This document shows, piece by piece, positions 46,463-57,756 of a stretch of DNA of 64,000 nt. Made by a program: the position numbers and the translations under genes. Source of the stretch: Astropecten irregularis (Eukaryota > Echinodermata > Asteroidea > Paxillosida > Astropectinidae); contig OZ020248.1 of NCBI GenBank assembly GCA_963971285.1, positions 25,161,764 through 25,225,763 of the forward strand. Reading direction: 5' to 3'. The notes beneath the pieces are model-generated. The model was not told the origin of the DNA. It worked only from the letters and a program-made list of their open reading frames with translations, and did not search any database. How positions within the stretch are numbered: the first letter of the stretch is position 1; each line of letters begins with the position of its first letter.

Positions 46463-46954
46463 TACTACCTTTAATCATTTAATCAAGTCTTTCTTAATAA
46501 TGGAAAGAAATTTGCAGAGGGCACGGTCCCTTCATCAGCGTTAATGTTAGCCAGGTCTCCAACCCTTCACCTTGTCTTGAATTTTGAAAATCGTTTCTTG
46601 TTAAGAATTAAAAAACAATTTGCCAATTTACAAGTATCTGGAAGGACTGACTAGTTCACCATTAACAGTGACTGTTTTTGAAATTCTAACTCAGACGCTA
46701 AAACCAGGTGAAATTAGACCTTTCTTAAATTCACTAAACAATGTCAATGAATGCACGTACTCGTAGGGGCCTACTGTCCGGAAATTGGACACGTGAAGCC
46801 TTTACTGTGTTGTTAGGCCTACTGATGACAATTCAGATTGCACATTTCTAAAAAAATTGCCACAGTGCTGCCGTTTCATTACACTCAGAGTAAGCCTAAC
46901 TTATCCAGCAATAATTCAGTATATATCATGGAGCCAAAGGGCAATGTTACTTAC

Positions 46955-47006
46955 CCACACCGGCCTGTTTCCTGCAGAAAATCAAATCGGGATGATGCTT
47001 CGCCAT
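46955..47006 (-). CDS. PHF5A: PHF5A exon 1 (start codon)
   Basis: On the - strand it begins ATGGCGAAGCATCATCCC and encodes MAKHHPDLIFCRKQAGV plus the first base of the next codon. The donor is GTGTGG|GTAAGT. These 17 residues are the universal PHF5A N terminus. The region just upstream (47010-47090) is rich in TACGCGTACG/ACGTACGCG, a probable promoter without a clear TATA box. Confidence 0.97.
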
Positions 47007-47573
47007 GTTGTAAATATTTTCGGTATCGCATGCGTACGCGTACAGTACGTTCACAAAACGTACGCGTTGGCGTTATACCGCCCTCTGTTGATTTCTCTAA
47101 AGCTTTTGTAGCTAATAATTAATAGCAGCAAAAAAAAAACACTGTTTGGTTTAATTGGTTGGTAATATTATAACAAAATCCCAAACGGAAGAAAACATGA
47201 GTACAAGTACCCCCGACGCGGCCTGCAAAGATGGTTGCCAGGAATGACCAATCGCGGTGGCCCTAGCTGGTTGGCTAGAGTTTTTACTTGTAGAAGAAGA
47301 CCATACACGGTACGGCCACCTTAGTTGCCGTAGTGTGACAATCTTATTATTGGGCAGTTCTGTTTTTCTCATTTTCAAGATGAAATTAACGTGTGTTTCT
47401 GCAAAAGCGCAAGAAAAAATAGCAAGATATCCCGTGAACAAAAGTTTTGTAGAGTTTGTTTGTGAAACGCCATCCCCCCCCCCCCAAAAAAAAAACAATA
47501 ATAAAATCAAGAAAATAATGAGTGACGTCTATAACTTGATTAGGCCAAAGCCCTTTTGGCTGATTACAGGTAC
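47007..47573. other. upstream region of PHF5A, otherwise unassigned
   Basis: The GC-rich palindromic text at 47030-47075 (GCATGCGTACGCGTACAGTA, then CGTTCACAAAACGTACGCG) fits a housekeeping promoter. Open frames over 47151-47577 on both strands are not convincing as genes. Confidence 0.4.
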
Positions 47574-47936
47574 ATGAAGTATCATACTTTGGTAAGAAAC
47601 CAAAACAGAAATGTTCACAGATTTACGTATAACTTACAGGGTATGAAGATGGTGGTGGTAGAAACATACCGTTGAAATCATTCCGCCTAAAATGATGTAT
47701 TTATCCAGAAATTAGTACAACAACGAAAATCTTTTTGATCATTCTTTTAAAAGATCAAAAAAAAAACAAAAGAGAAAAGACTACTGTGGCCGTTTTTCAC
47801 GATTTTCTCAAAAAGTGGGCACCGTATTGGAATGAAATTTTCACAGATGACTGTAACTGTATCTGTTTTGATATTTTTGCCCATGAATCTGCATTTCTTA
47901 AAAATAAAAAAACCGAAGTATGATATAACCTTTAAA
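47574..47936. repeat. MITE-C copy, opposite orientation to 43176
   Basis: It starts ATGAAGTATCATACTTTGGT and ends with AAGTATGATATAACCTTTAA. The interior is the reverse complement of the 43176-43503 core. Confidence 0.75.
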
Positions 47937-48464
47937 ATGAACCAGGTATAAACGTAGTTAAATCTCTGGCGATATAATCTTAGGCTGGAAAAACTTTCAT
48001 CCAGTGAGAACATAAGAACAAAAATTAATCAATAATTTGTTCATGATACTCTTTCAATTTCTCTGTAATTATTGTTTTGATACTCAGGGAATTATTTATT
48101 TCAAAGCATTTTTTTTTTCAAGTATTCTCTACAATCTTAGCAACTCTATTATATACGCCCTTTTTTCCGTTCTTATTTTTCCTTTTTCTGAAATTTCTTG
48201 TAAATAATCCACAAACAAAGTCCTTGGTCCTATCTACTTTATATTCGTTATTATAATTTTTGTTGAATTATAATTTATTTTGCAAGCGAGTTATGATCCT
48301 GACGTGATTGCGAAACGTCTTTATGAAAGGTTCAATGAAGTATGAATGTTATTATCCGCATTGGGGATTGGAATTGATGGCTACCGCTATCAGCCATCAC
48401 GAAGCCTGACACAAATGAAGACGAATTTATGCAAGGAAAGCGAGCGCCCTGATGTAATTAGTGA
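47937..48464. other. intergenic; GCGAAACGTC motif near 48308
   Basis: Nothing recognisable is present except CCTGACGTGATTGCGAAACG, then TC, at about 48299-48320, which resembles the GAAACG dispersed repeats. Confidence 0.35.
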
Positions 48465-48472
48465 TATATAAG
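48465..48472 (+). promoter_or_regulatory. candidate TATA box for the 49-50 kb gene
   Basis: TATATAAG lies 508 bases upstream of the start codon at 48973. This would give a leader of about 480 bases. No other strong TATA is seen nearer to the gene. Confidence 0.4.
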
Positions 48473-48972
48473 ACGTGGGATGCAGAGTTGGATAGTGTGT
48501 GAGTGCGTGAGTAGTGTACGCGTATTATTCAGCACGTGGACCTTGGGGATGCCATTAAGATGACTCGAAGATGCTTTAGCCATCATGTAGTGGTCAGGAC
48601 AATTTACTCTCTCGATATCTCGATCAGAGCGACAAGCCAAACATTAATATGCGGCGTCATCGTAGATCCCTTGTTATTTAGCTTCGTGGGTGGGTTTGGG
48701 ATGCCATGCACTGCGAGGGAGCGAGATCGTGGCATTGAAGAGGAGGTTCTATAGCAACGTCACTCAACGATGCAACGGTCTCAGCGAGCCGTGAGATTGC
48801 AGCGTGCTTGAGACTCCGAACATCTCCGGGGAAAAAGAGGCAGACTCTAGACAACCGGGCAACAAGGATGATAAGGAGATATTTTCTGCGGATGCAGGGC
48901 ACGAGACGACAGAGCAATTATAGCTAGCTACAAGAAGAAGAAGTGCAGTTATAAATTTTGATTTCTGTCAAC

Positions 48973-50004
48973 ATGGAGGGGTTACGGGGAGACGATTTAC
49001 TGAAAGTATGCTCCATGTACGAGAATTACAGATTCCGCACATCGCAGAGGCTGCTTGAGAGCTCGTGCATCGGGCAGGAGTCAGCCGTACATGCTTTGAA
49101 TCGAGCGACGGTGAGACGTCAGAAACAGATGGGGATCAAGACCGGTGGTGGCCATCTGGGTGAAGAGGCTGGCCCACACGGCCGATATCATCATCGTAGA
49201 CGCCCGGTGGGTAATCTGCAGATCAAGGGAGGGTCTGGGAAGGACGAGCCGGAAGCTGTGATCCGCAAGTTCCGTCAGTGCCGGATAGGGGACGAAGGGA
49301 CGCCCTACAAACACGCTGACCCGCCCTTGATGGTCACGCCCAACAACCGACTGCCCAAGATATTCAAGCACATGAGGAGGCCGGAGCCTGCATCTACCAC
49401 CACCACCGGGAGTGCCTCCACCAAGCAGGGCGAGTCGAAATCAGACGCGACCGGTTCAGCAACCGATGATAAAGCAAAGAAGAAAGACACTGAGCTCGAT
49501 GCGACAACCGATAAGGCATCAGATGAGAACGATGATGATCAAAACGACGACTTGGGTTTTAATGGAGCTGGCGAGACGGGGAAGAAAGTGGTTTCCTTCG
49601 GTAAAGCTCGCATCGTGAACAACAGGAGAACCACAAAAGGCTGTAGTGCCCCTCCAACCAATAACTCCACTCATCAGCCGAGGTACCCGCCCTTCCAGCA
49701 AGGAGGGTGTGACCACAAGGTGCTCCTCCCACGAAGAGGGAGACTTCATGTCAAATTTACGGGCAAGAGAGTGTTACCAGCGAACCCAACCACAACCCGA
49801 CTCAGAGCCGAGGAAGGGCGTGCCATTAAGCCAACCCTGCCCATACCCCCTAGAGGGGTGTCAATTCTGAAACCTGCCAAGCCGGTTATGGTGATCCCAA
49901 CACCGTGTTTTCCCTGCAGCCCAGAGTTCGAACGAACATTTAGAAGTCTGAGGGGTCAGAAAAAAACGATCGAAAATGTTGCACAAAAAATAGTAGATAA
50001 GTGA
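48973..50004 (+). CDS. unknown intronless 343-aa basic protein with acidic linker
   Basis: The start is the ATG in a good context (TCAACATGG). The frame is open five codons further upstream without an ATG. GC content is well above the flanks, supporting coding. I do not recognise the family. Residues 1-60 (MEGLRGDDLLKVCSMYENYR and after) may be helical. About 75-135 are basic. About 140-195 are Thr/Ser/Asp-rich, low complexity and acidic at the end (DENDDDQNDD). The rest is Pro/Arg-rich, with a C-terminal PTPCFPCSPEFERTFRSL segment. No signal peptide or membrane helix is present. Like the gene at 27-28 kb it is single-exon, which may mean a retroposed origin or a lineage-specific gene. I see no sequence similarity between the two. 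Confidence 0.7.
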   Translation: MEGLRGDDLLKVCSMYENYRFRTSQRLLESSCIGQESAVHALNRATVRRQKQMGIKTGGGHLGEEAGPHGRYHHRRRPVGNLQIKGGSGKDEPEAVIRKFRQCRIGDEGTPYKHADPPLMVTPNNRLPKIFKHMRRPEPASTTTTGSASTKQGESKSDATGSATDDKAKKKDTELDATTDKASDENDDDQNDDLGFNGAGETGKKVVSFGKARIVNNRRTTKGCSAPPTNNSTHQPRYPPFQQGGCDHKVLLPRRGRLHVKFTGKRVLPANPTTTRLRAEEGRAIKPTLPIPPRGVSILKPAKPVMVIPTPCFPCSPEFERTFRSLRGQKKTIENVAQKIVDK

Positions 50005-51786
50005 ACTATACGGTAACTCCATGCGTTTTTCTGGCACTTCCATGACTAGTGTTCCATGTTGATAACTGTCAATACCTGCACGAATTGCTACGGTAACTAT
50101 AGTTCAGTCCGAATGTCAAAGGCACAATTCATTTTTCTTGCAACTTCTTTTTTTTCTGAGACGGCATTTATTCTTTTTCTCAAATTGCACATCAGAACAC
50201 CGCCCATGTAAAAATGTATATTGGAATCGAAAGTGTACGATTTCAAGAAAACAACGATGAGGCCTAACATATTTTTTGTTTTCGTTTTTTGGCTAATTTA
50301 CACACATTACTATAATTGTGCCGCGTTTCTTGGATTGCTGAAATTCAACTAAGTTTAATTAGCCGGTCCGTTTTTGATGTAGGTCCTATTTAGGCCATTG
50401 TATTGTTTTTTTACTAAAATGGAAACATTTATTTAAAGAGACGATTGGAATGAATTTCTGATGTTGACATTTAGCTAGGTTTCAAACACGCAGCGACTAC
50501 ATGGACGAACATTGCTCGTTACGAAATCTCTGCCATACCCGAAATAAATTATTACAACCCAATGAAATTCTAGAATAGCTGTTTCCATGCCAACAAAGGC
50601 TTACATAACACGGCGTTATTATAATTGATTATACACAACAGGTTGAGGTTGAGTTTCAGGAAAATGCAGGGTTTTTTTTAAAGATGATATTAAATAACTA
50701 TTTGAATCAAGTGGTCATGTTGTTATATGAACGGAACCTATACTGTTAATTTATGATTGTTAATGTTGTATTCTCTTATTTATTTGTTAATTGTATTAAT
50801 TCATTACGAGTTTGGTTACACGATGTTATAGGAAATGGGATGTGCAGCACACTGTATACGTCTATAGCTCTATGAATATAAATACATTAAATCTGTGGGT
50901 GCTAATTAGGGCTAAATTATGCTTGTTACTTCCCATAAACAACCAAAATCGAACTTTTAACATTATTCACTCCCTTTCGCCCCTTACAAGACATTATAAC
51001 ATCTTCCAGTTTAATACTTTAAAATTATTCCGATTCCATGTCTTTGATTCTATGAACATTTTCCTCTAATCAATCAATCAATCCACTTGCGTGGTGCCTG
51101 TCAATTATGTCGTGGAGTGTTAAATCCGGTATATGTTGTTGTGTATTTCGTCAAGTTAATTAACCTTTCTAAGGAAAAATCCGTATAAACCTTTGACATT
51201 TGAATCTTTATCATTTTTTACCATTCCAGACAGTGTGCAGCAGAACGTCAATCGAAACTGTTTTTCCCAACTGTCGTTGTGCATCTTTTTTTGTTTTCAA
51301 TAATTTCATGGTTATTATGATAATTGAAAATGCACGGAGGTTACTCAAAATTTGCAATTAAAATCGGCGCTGCCCTGTTATTATAGTGCTACCGTGCTTT
51401 CAATTTCCTTGCAATTCTCGAGTTTAATTTCAATAATTTGATATGATAATTTACAATGGCAGTTACGACTACGGTATACTAACAGTTTATGGTTCAGTAT
51501 ACGTACTTATGAGGGAGAAATTTTTGAAGGGTTTCAACATTTTGGTATGGAAAATGTATTTCCTTTCTCTAGGAAAATATTGCCATATCCCAGTCCACGA
51601 TACATTAATTTGGCCTATCTCTTGTGTGCGATGCTGTGGGTGGATTACGAAACTTATGCAAATGACCCGTTGTTGCCATGCGATTCACTAGGCAACGGCT
51701 AAGATGTAGTATTCATTTTGTATGGCATCATCGTGCATTTTTTTTTTGCGATGAAAAGCGCTGATTATGCTAGCTCAACCATAACC
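50005..51786. other. intergenic, nothing recognised
   Basis: AT-rich. No convincing gene or repeat family is present. It probably includes the 3' untranslated region of the preceding gene. Confidence 0.35.
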
Positions 51787-52034
51787 TGGGGCCAATTTCA
51801 TAAAACTGTTAAGCACAACGATTTGCTAAGCATGACATTTTATGTGTTAATAAAAACAGGGTTATATAACAACCAAATTTCCACGTGTTGTGTATCACTT
51901 GTGATTGTTCTTTGGCTGTTGTTCACTGACCATGAATGTCAAATGGAATTTTCAATGGTGGTTTGTTTTATTGGGCGAGACATTTTTGTGCTAAGCAAAT
52001 TTTTGTGCTTAACAGTTTTATGAAATTGGCCCCA
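51787..52034. repeat. GGGGCCAATTTCAT-family element, near-perfect ends
   Basis: TGGGGCCAATTTCATAAAAC then TGTTAAGCAC on the left is the exact inverse of the right end (GTGCTTAACAGTTTTATGAA then ATTGGCCCCA), a 30-bp perfect terminal repeat over 248 bp. It looks like the youngest copy in the window. Confidence 0.85.
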
Positions 52035-52682
52035 GGGGGTAATGCTAAGCATTATTGTGTCACATTGCCAAACACAGATTCGCAAAATGTTGCTAATGAG
52101 GAATCACTGGTAACCATCAACCCAAAGACCATGTAATTTTAAAACATAATCGCTGGTTCCCATCTCATTATTGCTTCAATATAAGCAATAATTTTCGATT
52201 TATGAAATTGAGCCTGGGAGTCACTTTCATAGCACACATTATTATTATGCTAAGCAAAGGCAGGTTTTACAGCCAGCCAAAAAGGTTTACCATCCAGAAC
52301 TAGACCTAAAATAGACTAAGTGGCGTGAGGCCGCCAGGCCGGGTATCAGGATGGCGTGAACATGATCCCAGCAGTCATTATTTTCCCGAGATGTGAAAAT
52401 TCACCACGGGGGTCAGGCCTTCGATACCCGGGTTATAGCAGGGGTTTATCGGCAATTATACCCAAAGTTCCGCCCAGTCTGACCAAAAGACGCACAGGGT
52501 CAACCCTGTTCACCATTTTTCATAGAGGAAAATAATATCCAATGCTCAGGTAGCACTTACAGACAAACTGAAGAGAAATATCATCAATATTTAATATTCA
52601 TGATCATCAACATGGGTATATAAACTGGTATAGCAATCAACGTATGTCCAACTGAAAGGGGCATGTCCTATTACTGGTGATC

Positions 52683-52840
52683 TGGGGTCGATTTCACTAA
52701 ACTCATCGTAACTAATTACTATATATATCAATCGTATATGATCTTTAATGCATTGCAGCCTCACATAGGATAGGCCATCTATGGGTTATCCTTCGTAACT
52801 CCAGTTACGATTGATCGTAGGGCTTCATGAAATCAACCCA
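52683..52840. repeat. GGGGTCGATTTCAC-family element
   Basis: TGGGGTCGATTTCACTAAAC and CTTCATGAAATCAACCCA are the ends. The interior AGTTACGATTGATCGTAGGG also appears inverted in part. It is related to 61012-61168. Confidence 0.7.
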
Positions 52841-53589
52841 TGGAATCTTAGCTAAGTGCTCATTGGCAACCCCTTTAATCAACTCTTATCAGCTAAGACA
52901 AAGCCTCATTGTTTAAAATGTTCCGGTAATGACGACATTTTGATTTAAGCAGAAACAAAAATAAAATACACAAAACAGAACAGAGAACAAAACCTTATTA
53001 TTTTTTAGCGATAATAAATATAAATCTGGACAAAACAAGGAGGAATGCAAAATGTATAAAGGTTTTTTATGAACAGATTTGGAATTGATTAAAAAAGGCA
53101 TTCTATTTTGTGTGGCAGAAATGGCCAATTTGCTTGTATACGAAAATCAAATTACGCCATTAAGTCAATGCTCACATCAACTGGGTGGCTATTTTCAACC
53201 TCAAATTAAACCGAGTAGGGACCATGTTTTATCAACGAGGTACAATGCTGAATGGCTGTGAAATTGCAGTCTATGTAAATCAATTGTATACGCTCTCTTC
53301 CTGTGCCTGTTTTGCATTTCATTTCATTCCATGTACAATGCGTGACATCTCAATTATACGGCGCCGTTATAATGTCAAGGCCATGCATTATTCATTTCCT
53401 ATTATCGTTCCATCTTAATTTACAAACTGAGTGAAATTTCCCTCTGTTTGGATAAAATTTCACCCTATCAACTCAGTCAGTGAAACTATTTACAGTAACA
53501 CAGACAAGCGCATAAAATATTTAACAGTAATATAATAACAATATACCAACCCAAATATCTAAAATGTCCTTACAGGCCGTGTACAAATT
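52841..53589. other. intergenic, nothing recognised
   Basis: Only short open frames occur. Confidence 0.35.
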
Positions 53590-53905
53590 TGGTAAAGGTC
53601 ACAGCTAGAGCAGCACTCACACTGTCTGATCCACCATGTACATGAAATAATAAACCTGTGAAAATTTGAGCTCAATCGGACATCTGAGTCACGAGAAAAT
53701 AGCGAAAACCCGACTCAATTTTTCGTATAAAATATAAAGACAGATTTTTGATCTTGACAAGATCAAAACTGTTTTTGGCGTTTGGTTTGACAAATTTCTG
53801 GATAAAATACACAATTTCAGGCGAAAATATTTTAACAATGTATTTCTACAAGCACCATATTCATACCCTGAAAGTTATACGTAAATCTGTATACATTTCT
53901 GTTTT
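53590..53905. repeat. MITE-C subfamily 2, copy 1
   Basis: It shares AAAATTTGAGCTCAATCGGA, then CATCTGAGTCA.GAGAAAATA, with 54455-54775. It then continues into the usual MITE-C tail (TTTCTGGATAAA, TTTCTACAAGCACCA, GTAAATCTGT). Confidence 0.7.
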
Positions 53906-54454
53906 GGTTACCAATATTGTACATGCCCTGAAAGCCCTACTTACATTCGAAACAAACAAAATCCATGGAAAAAATCCACATTTTCTATAAGACCAACAAA
54001 AATCGTATGAAGAGCAAGTTGAACATGCATATCCGATGCAGCAAAAGAAAAAGAAGAAGAGGAAGAAAGAAGACGATATAAAAAAAAAGATGAAGAAAAA
54101 CAATAGGTCCTACTTCGTGAATTTGCAATACTAATCAAGCCACTCCATCTCTTACACAAATTTGCTTGTTCAACACGACCAGAACATGCCATTCCATGAA
54201 CACCGCCCGGGAGGAATATGAAGCAGCACTGAAGATCAGTGTCAACATTGTGTGCCAAAAGGTGACCGGGCTTAGGTTTCTTAGCTCATTGCAGGGCAAA
54301 CCCACTTGATAGGTTGAAGTTAGTTAAATAATAGCTAGCCTAACACGAGCGAACGCAAACGTCATGTATAATTAGGCGTATTCGGTGTTACTCGCGAAAT
54401 GAGTGGTAAGAAAGTCGAGGAAGAGTAAAGTTAAAGGTATAATAATATTAATAA
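53906..54454. other. intergenic; polypurine tract at about 54038-54105
   Basis: An AAG/GAA-rich polypurine run makes spurious Lys-rich or Phe/Ser-rich frames. Nothing else is recognised. Confidence 0.4.
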
Positions 54455-54775
54455 AAGGTCACAGGACAGCACTCACGCTTTGTCTGATCAAACATGCACA
54501 TGAAATGATAAATCTGTGAAAATTTGAGCTCAATCGGACATCTGAGTCATGAGAAAATAACGAAAACCTGACTCATGATTTTTCTTATAAAACATATAAA
54601 GAATGGTTTTGATCTTACCCCGAGATGTTTTTGGTCTTTGTTTAACTAATTTCTGGATAAATTTAACAGTATTTTTCTACCAGCACCATCTTCATATCCT
54701 TAAATTTATACGTAAATCTGCGAACATTTCTGTTTGGGTCTGTTACCAATCATTACTGTACCTTTAAAGATGAGA
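54455..54775. repeat. MITE-C subfamily 2, copy 2
   Basis: It is parallel to 53590-53905 and ends CTGTTACCAATCATTACTGT then ACCTTTAAA, the family terminal motif. Confidence 0.7.
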
Positions 54776-56218
54776 TGTTAGGCCTATATCACCATTTGAA
54801 ATCAGAGGGCATGTGTAATTATAACATAAACCAGTGATATATTAATTTTCTCTATTACATACCGAGACCAAATCATGGAGTCTTTATCAGCAATATACAG
54901 CCGCGGAGTGAATGTAGACTTAAAAAAGCAGGGACTTTATACTCATTTCGTGGTTCAATTTTTTAAGCATTATAAATGAACGGACAATGATGGATGTGAT
55001 CTGCTGAGTGTGGCACCACCCTCGCCTAGGAGTTTCTCTGTAGACTACATGGAGTGAGAGGAGGCTTGCAGTTTGATGTCATGAAAATAAGCCGCAAAAA
55101 AATCGATGATGAGTTTCTGTCAAAATCCTCTCAGCCTGATTGACGAAAAAGGCTGAAATTCTCTCAGGTGTGTGTTACATGTATCAAAGAATGAGTGCTG
55201 ATCGATCTGTATGCAATCCCTTCAAGAAGAACATCCCATGCATGAACTGGGCTGTGTGTCTGTGCCAAAGACCTTACTCCAGCCCCCGTTCATGCCGTTA
55301 AATCTGTCGACCGGCCCCGAGGGCATGATAAGACCTCAGCCCGGCCGGCGAGGGACGATGCATCGTCCGCACGGTGAGACCGACCGAGGGACTCCCATCG
55401 TCTAGCAGGCAAGAACCGAGGTCAAATGAGCCATGAAGCCAGACAGCACTGATCCCCTTTACCCCCTCCCACTCTGTCTTCATTCTTTCTCCTCCCTTGC
55501 CTCCTCAAGGTTCCTACCTACGTTACAACACGTTGCCGTGGTAACGAATACAGGCATTATTGTGCTGAAGATGCGGTACGGTACTCTAATCCGTGCATGC
55601 GAGCATAATGCAGACTGCGCTGATGAAGACTTATAGGTTTGTTTGCGTGCGTTCTTTGGTCTGCCATCTTCAAATTTTCTCTATGGATATAAGAAGACCA
55701 TCTGCTAACTAATATTTCATGAAATACTTCTTGAGGATATTTAATTAACATATTTCACAGTAGGAGCAAAATAATGCATACACCGTGTTTCATTTCGAAG
55801 CAAAATCCCTTGCGTTTTGCTCATTTTCGTATTTTTTTCTTTAGCTTTTAACATTTACATGTCATTTGGGTGAAACCAAGATTATGAATCTGTGTTAAAG
55901 GTTACATGAAATCAAAACTGATTTCGCCAATTCGGAAGAAAAATAAACCTGTATTGTTATAAAACTCAACGTGTTTTATAACCAATAATGTCCATGCTGT
56001 GTTTGACTTGCATCCAGCCATTGTTTGCTGAGCATTAAAACATTCACATGGAGTACTGGCTGGCATAATGATTTTATTTACCACGGTTTTTGGTGCTCTA
56101 TAAAATTTGCCCCAGAAGTCAGTACAGCCCCGGCCGCAGACAGTTTTCATGCACCGTTAAAAATAATCCGTGGATGAACCTGGCAGTACGTCTACACATT
56201 TACCGTCTAGGAAAGGGA
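54776..56218. other. intergenic, nothing recognised
   Basis: A partial CCAATTTCAT-family end lies near 56090-56117 (TTTTGGTGCTCTATAAAATT). No gene is supported. Confidence 0.35.
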
Positions 56219-56227
56219 TATAAAAAG
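56219..56227 (+). promoter_or_regulatory. strong TATA box, probably of the jacalin-aerolysin-like gene
   Basis: TATAAAAAG within GGGATATAAAAAGGGAACAT. It is followed 250 bases later by a consensus donor (CTGCAG|GTAGGT at 56482), suggesting an untranslated first exon spliced to 57468. No other gene lies between it and the CDS at 57757. Confidence 0.5.
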
Positions 56228-56249
56228 GGAACATCGTCTCGTAAGAGCA

Positions 56250-56481
56250 AAATGAGATTAACTCCCTCTAGCTCTCCGGGCCTTGTGCATCTGATGCGAG
56301 TTGATGTACGGGGTTGGAGTATAGGACGTATGCAGGGGATGGCTTACGGCCCCCAAAAGGTGACATCCCGACCTCCAAGCGACAGTTCCTTCACGGCTCT
56401 GTCGTGTCGCCGATCCCGTTGATTAATTTCAGGGTCGTTTTGTAAAAAAAAAAACAACTACAAGACTCTCTCGAACTGCAG
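56250..56481 (+). other. inferred untranslated exon 1 of the jacalin-aerolysin-like gene
   Basis: It would start about 25-30 bases after the TATA and end at the GTAGGT donor (56482). The best partner acceptor is CGGTGTCCTTGCAG ending at 57467. The intron would contain the SINE at 56985-57246. This is inferred from signals only. Confidence 0.4.
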
Positions 56482-56984
56482 GTAGGTCTACACGTGTGCG
56501 TCTCATATACATTTTTAATTGTTTAGAAAGGTAATGAGTACCATCCGCTGTTGTGTTAAAGTTATTAGTCATCTCGTTTTAAGTTGTGTATTTGATAATA
56601 ATAATAGTCACTGTTATTCATTGTACGTACCACATGAAAATGTTGTACAGGGTATAACTGCATTAGGGTATACGGCCGAGGAGTCCCCGCGTACATGTAC
56701 ATGAACATTATGTGAATACGGTTCCCAGATTTCGGACACCAGCCCGATGGCATTCACATTGCCACCCATCGTTATACCTTGCTGAATCTCATAATTCATC
56801 TTATTATCAAATCCAGACCTCGAATCAATTACATATTATTATGTCCAATCAGAGTCTTTGGGCTGCATTTGCTTTCCAGAAACCATGGAGCTATAGCTCC
56901 CAGTGCTGAAACCATCTCACTCAACTACACGGGGAGGCACATAATTATACAGCCCTAGCTGATGTAAGGTGCACAAATGCTATC

Positions 56985-57246
56985 ATCAAGCACAAAGCCA
57001 TCTTAAGCCTCACAATGTACACATTATTTTGACTAAAGAGGCGCAATAATTATGATATTGAAAAATACAAGAATAGCATTCGAATGACCAACTAGAGTGA
57101 AATATGAAAAGGGGCAATAATATAACAAAGCGTCTTGCCCAAGGACGCAAGCACCACTAACCCATGGCTGCATGGATTCGAACCTACAATCTGTATAGAT
57201 TGACCACAAGACCTCGAGTACGACACACCGTACAAGACAACTTGGG
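56985..57246 (-). repeat. tRNA-derived SINE, copy 1
   Basis: Read on the - strand it has a tRNA-like head with the B box GGTTCGAATCC (57170-57180 region), then a body containing TCCTTGGGCAAGACGCTTTG and a 3' part GATGGCTTTGTGCTTGATGA. The same order is seen in 60268-60450. Confidence 0.75.
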
Positions 57247-57756
57247 CACGTACATGACTGTGTATACAGCACCCCATTATGATCGATACGGCCTTCAATC
57301 CAGTGTCACTGACTTGCCATCTTTAAAGTTAGATAATTCGAGGCCAGCTTCCAATATGAAAGTGCCTGTCAATGCAGAAACAACGACAAAAGAAGCAAGA
57401 ATCAGACGACCGTGATGAAGAGGGGATACAACTACAAGTCACGATGTGATTCCCGGTGTCCTTGCAGGTGATTGGTTGCAACTTTGTTAAAGTGGTGGTT
57501 TATGGGGCTACAGGGATCTGTGATTGGACCCTGCTGTAGGCCACGCCCACTGTAATATCCATCACTGGGTGTTATTAAAGTGACGTGCGGGATCGTGTCG
57601 GTGCCATTCCTGCCGATTGCCCTCGTCGAAGCCGGAGCCTCATCCCGCACGAACCTGCTTCATACCGCAGATCATCAAGATACAAGCTGAGAGCATCACA
57701 ACCTGCAGACTATCATTATTGTCCAGTGATACTCAAAACATTCAACAACACCAATC

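Noticed and set aside
54038..54105. Lys/Glu-rich or Phe/Ser-rich protein segment
   Set aside because: It is a simple polypurine tract.
57160..57246. tRNA gene on the - strand
   Set aside because: Only the B box is convincing, and the sequence is part of a SINE repeated at 60268-60450.
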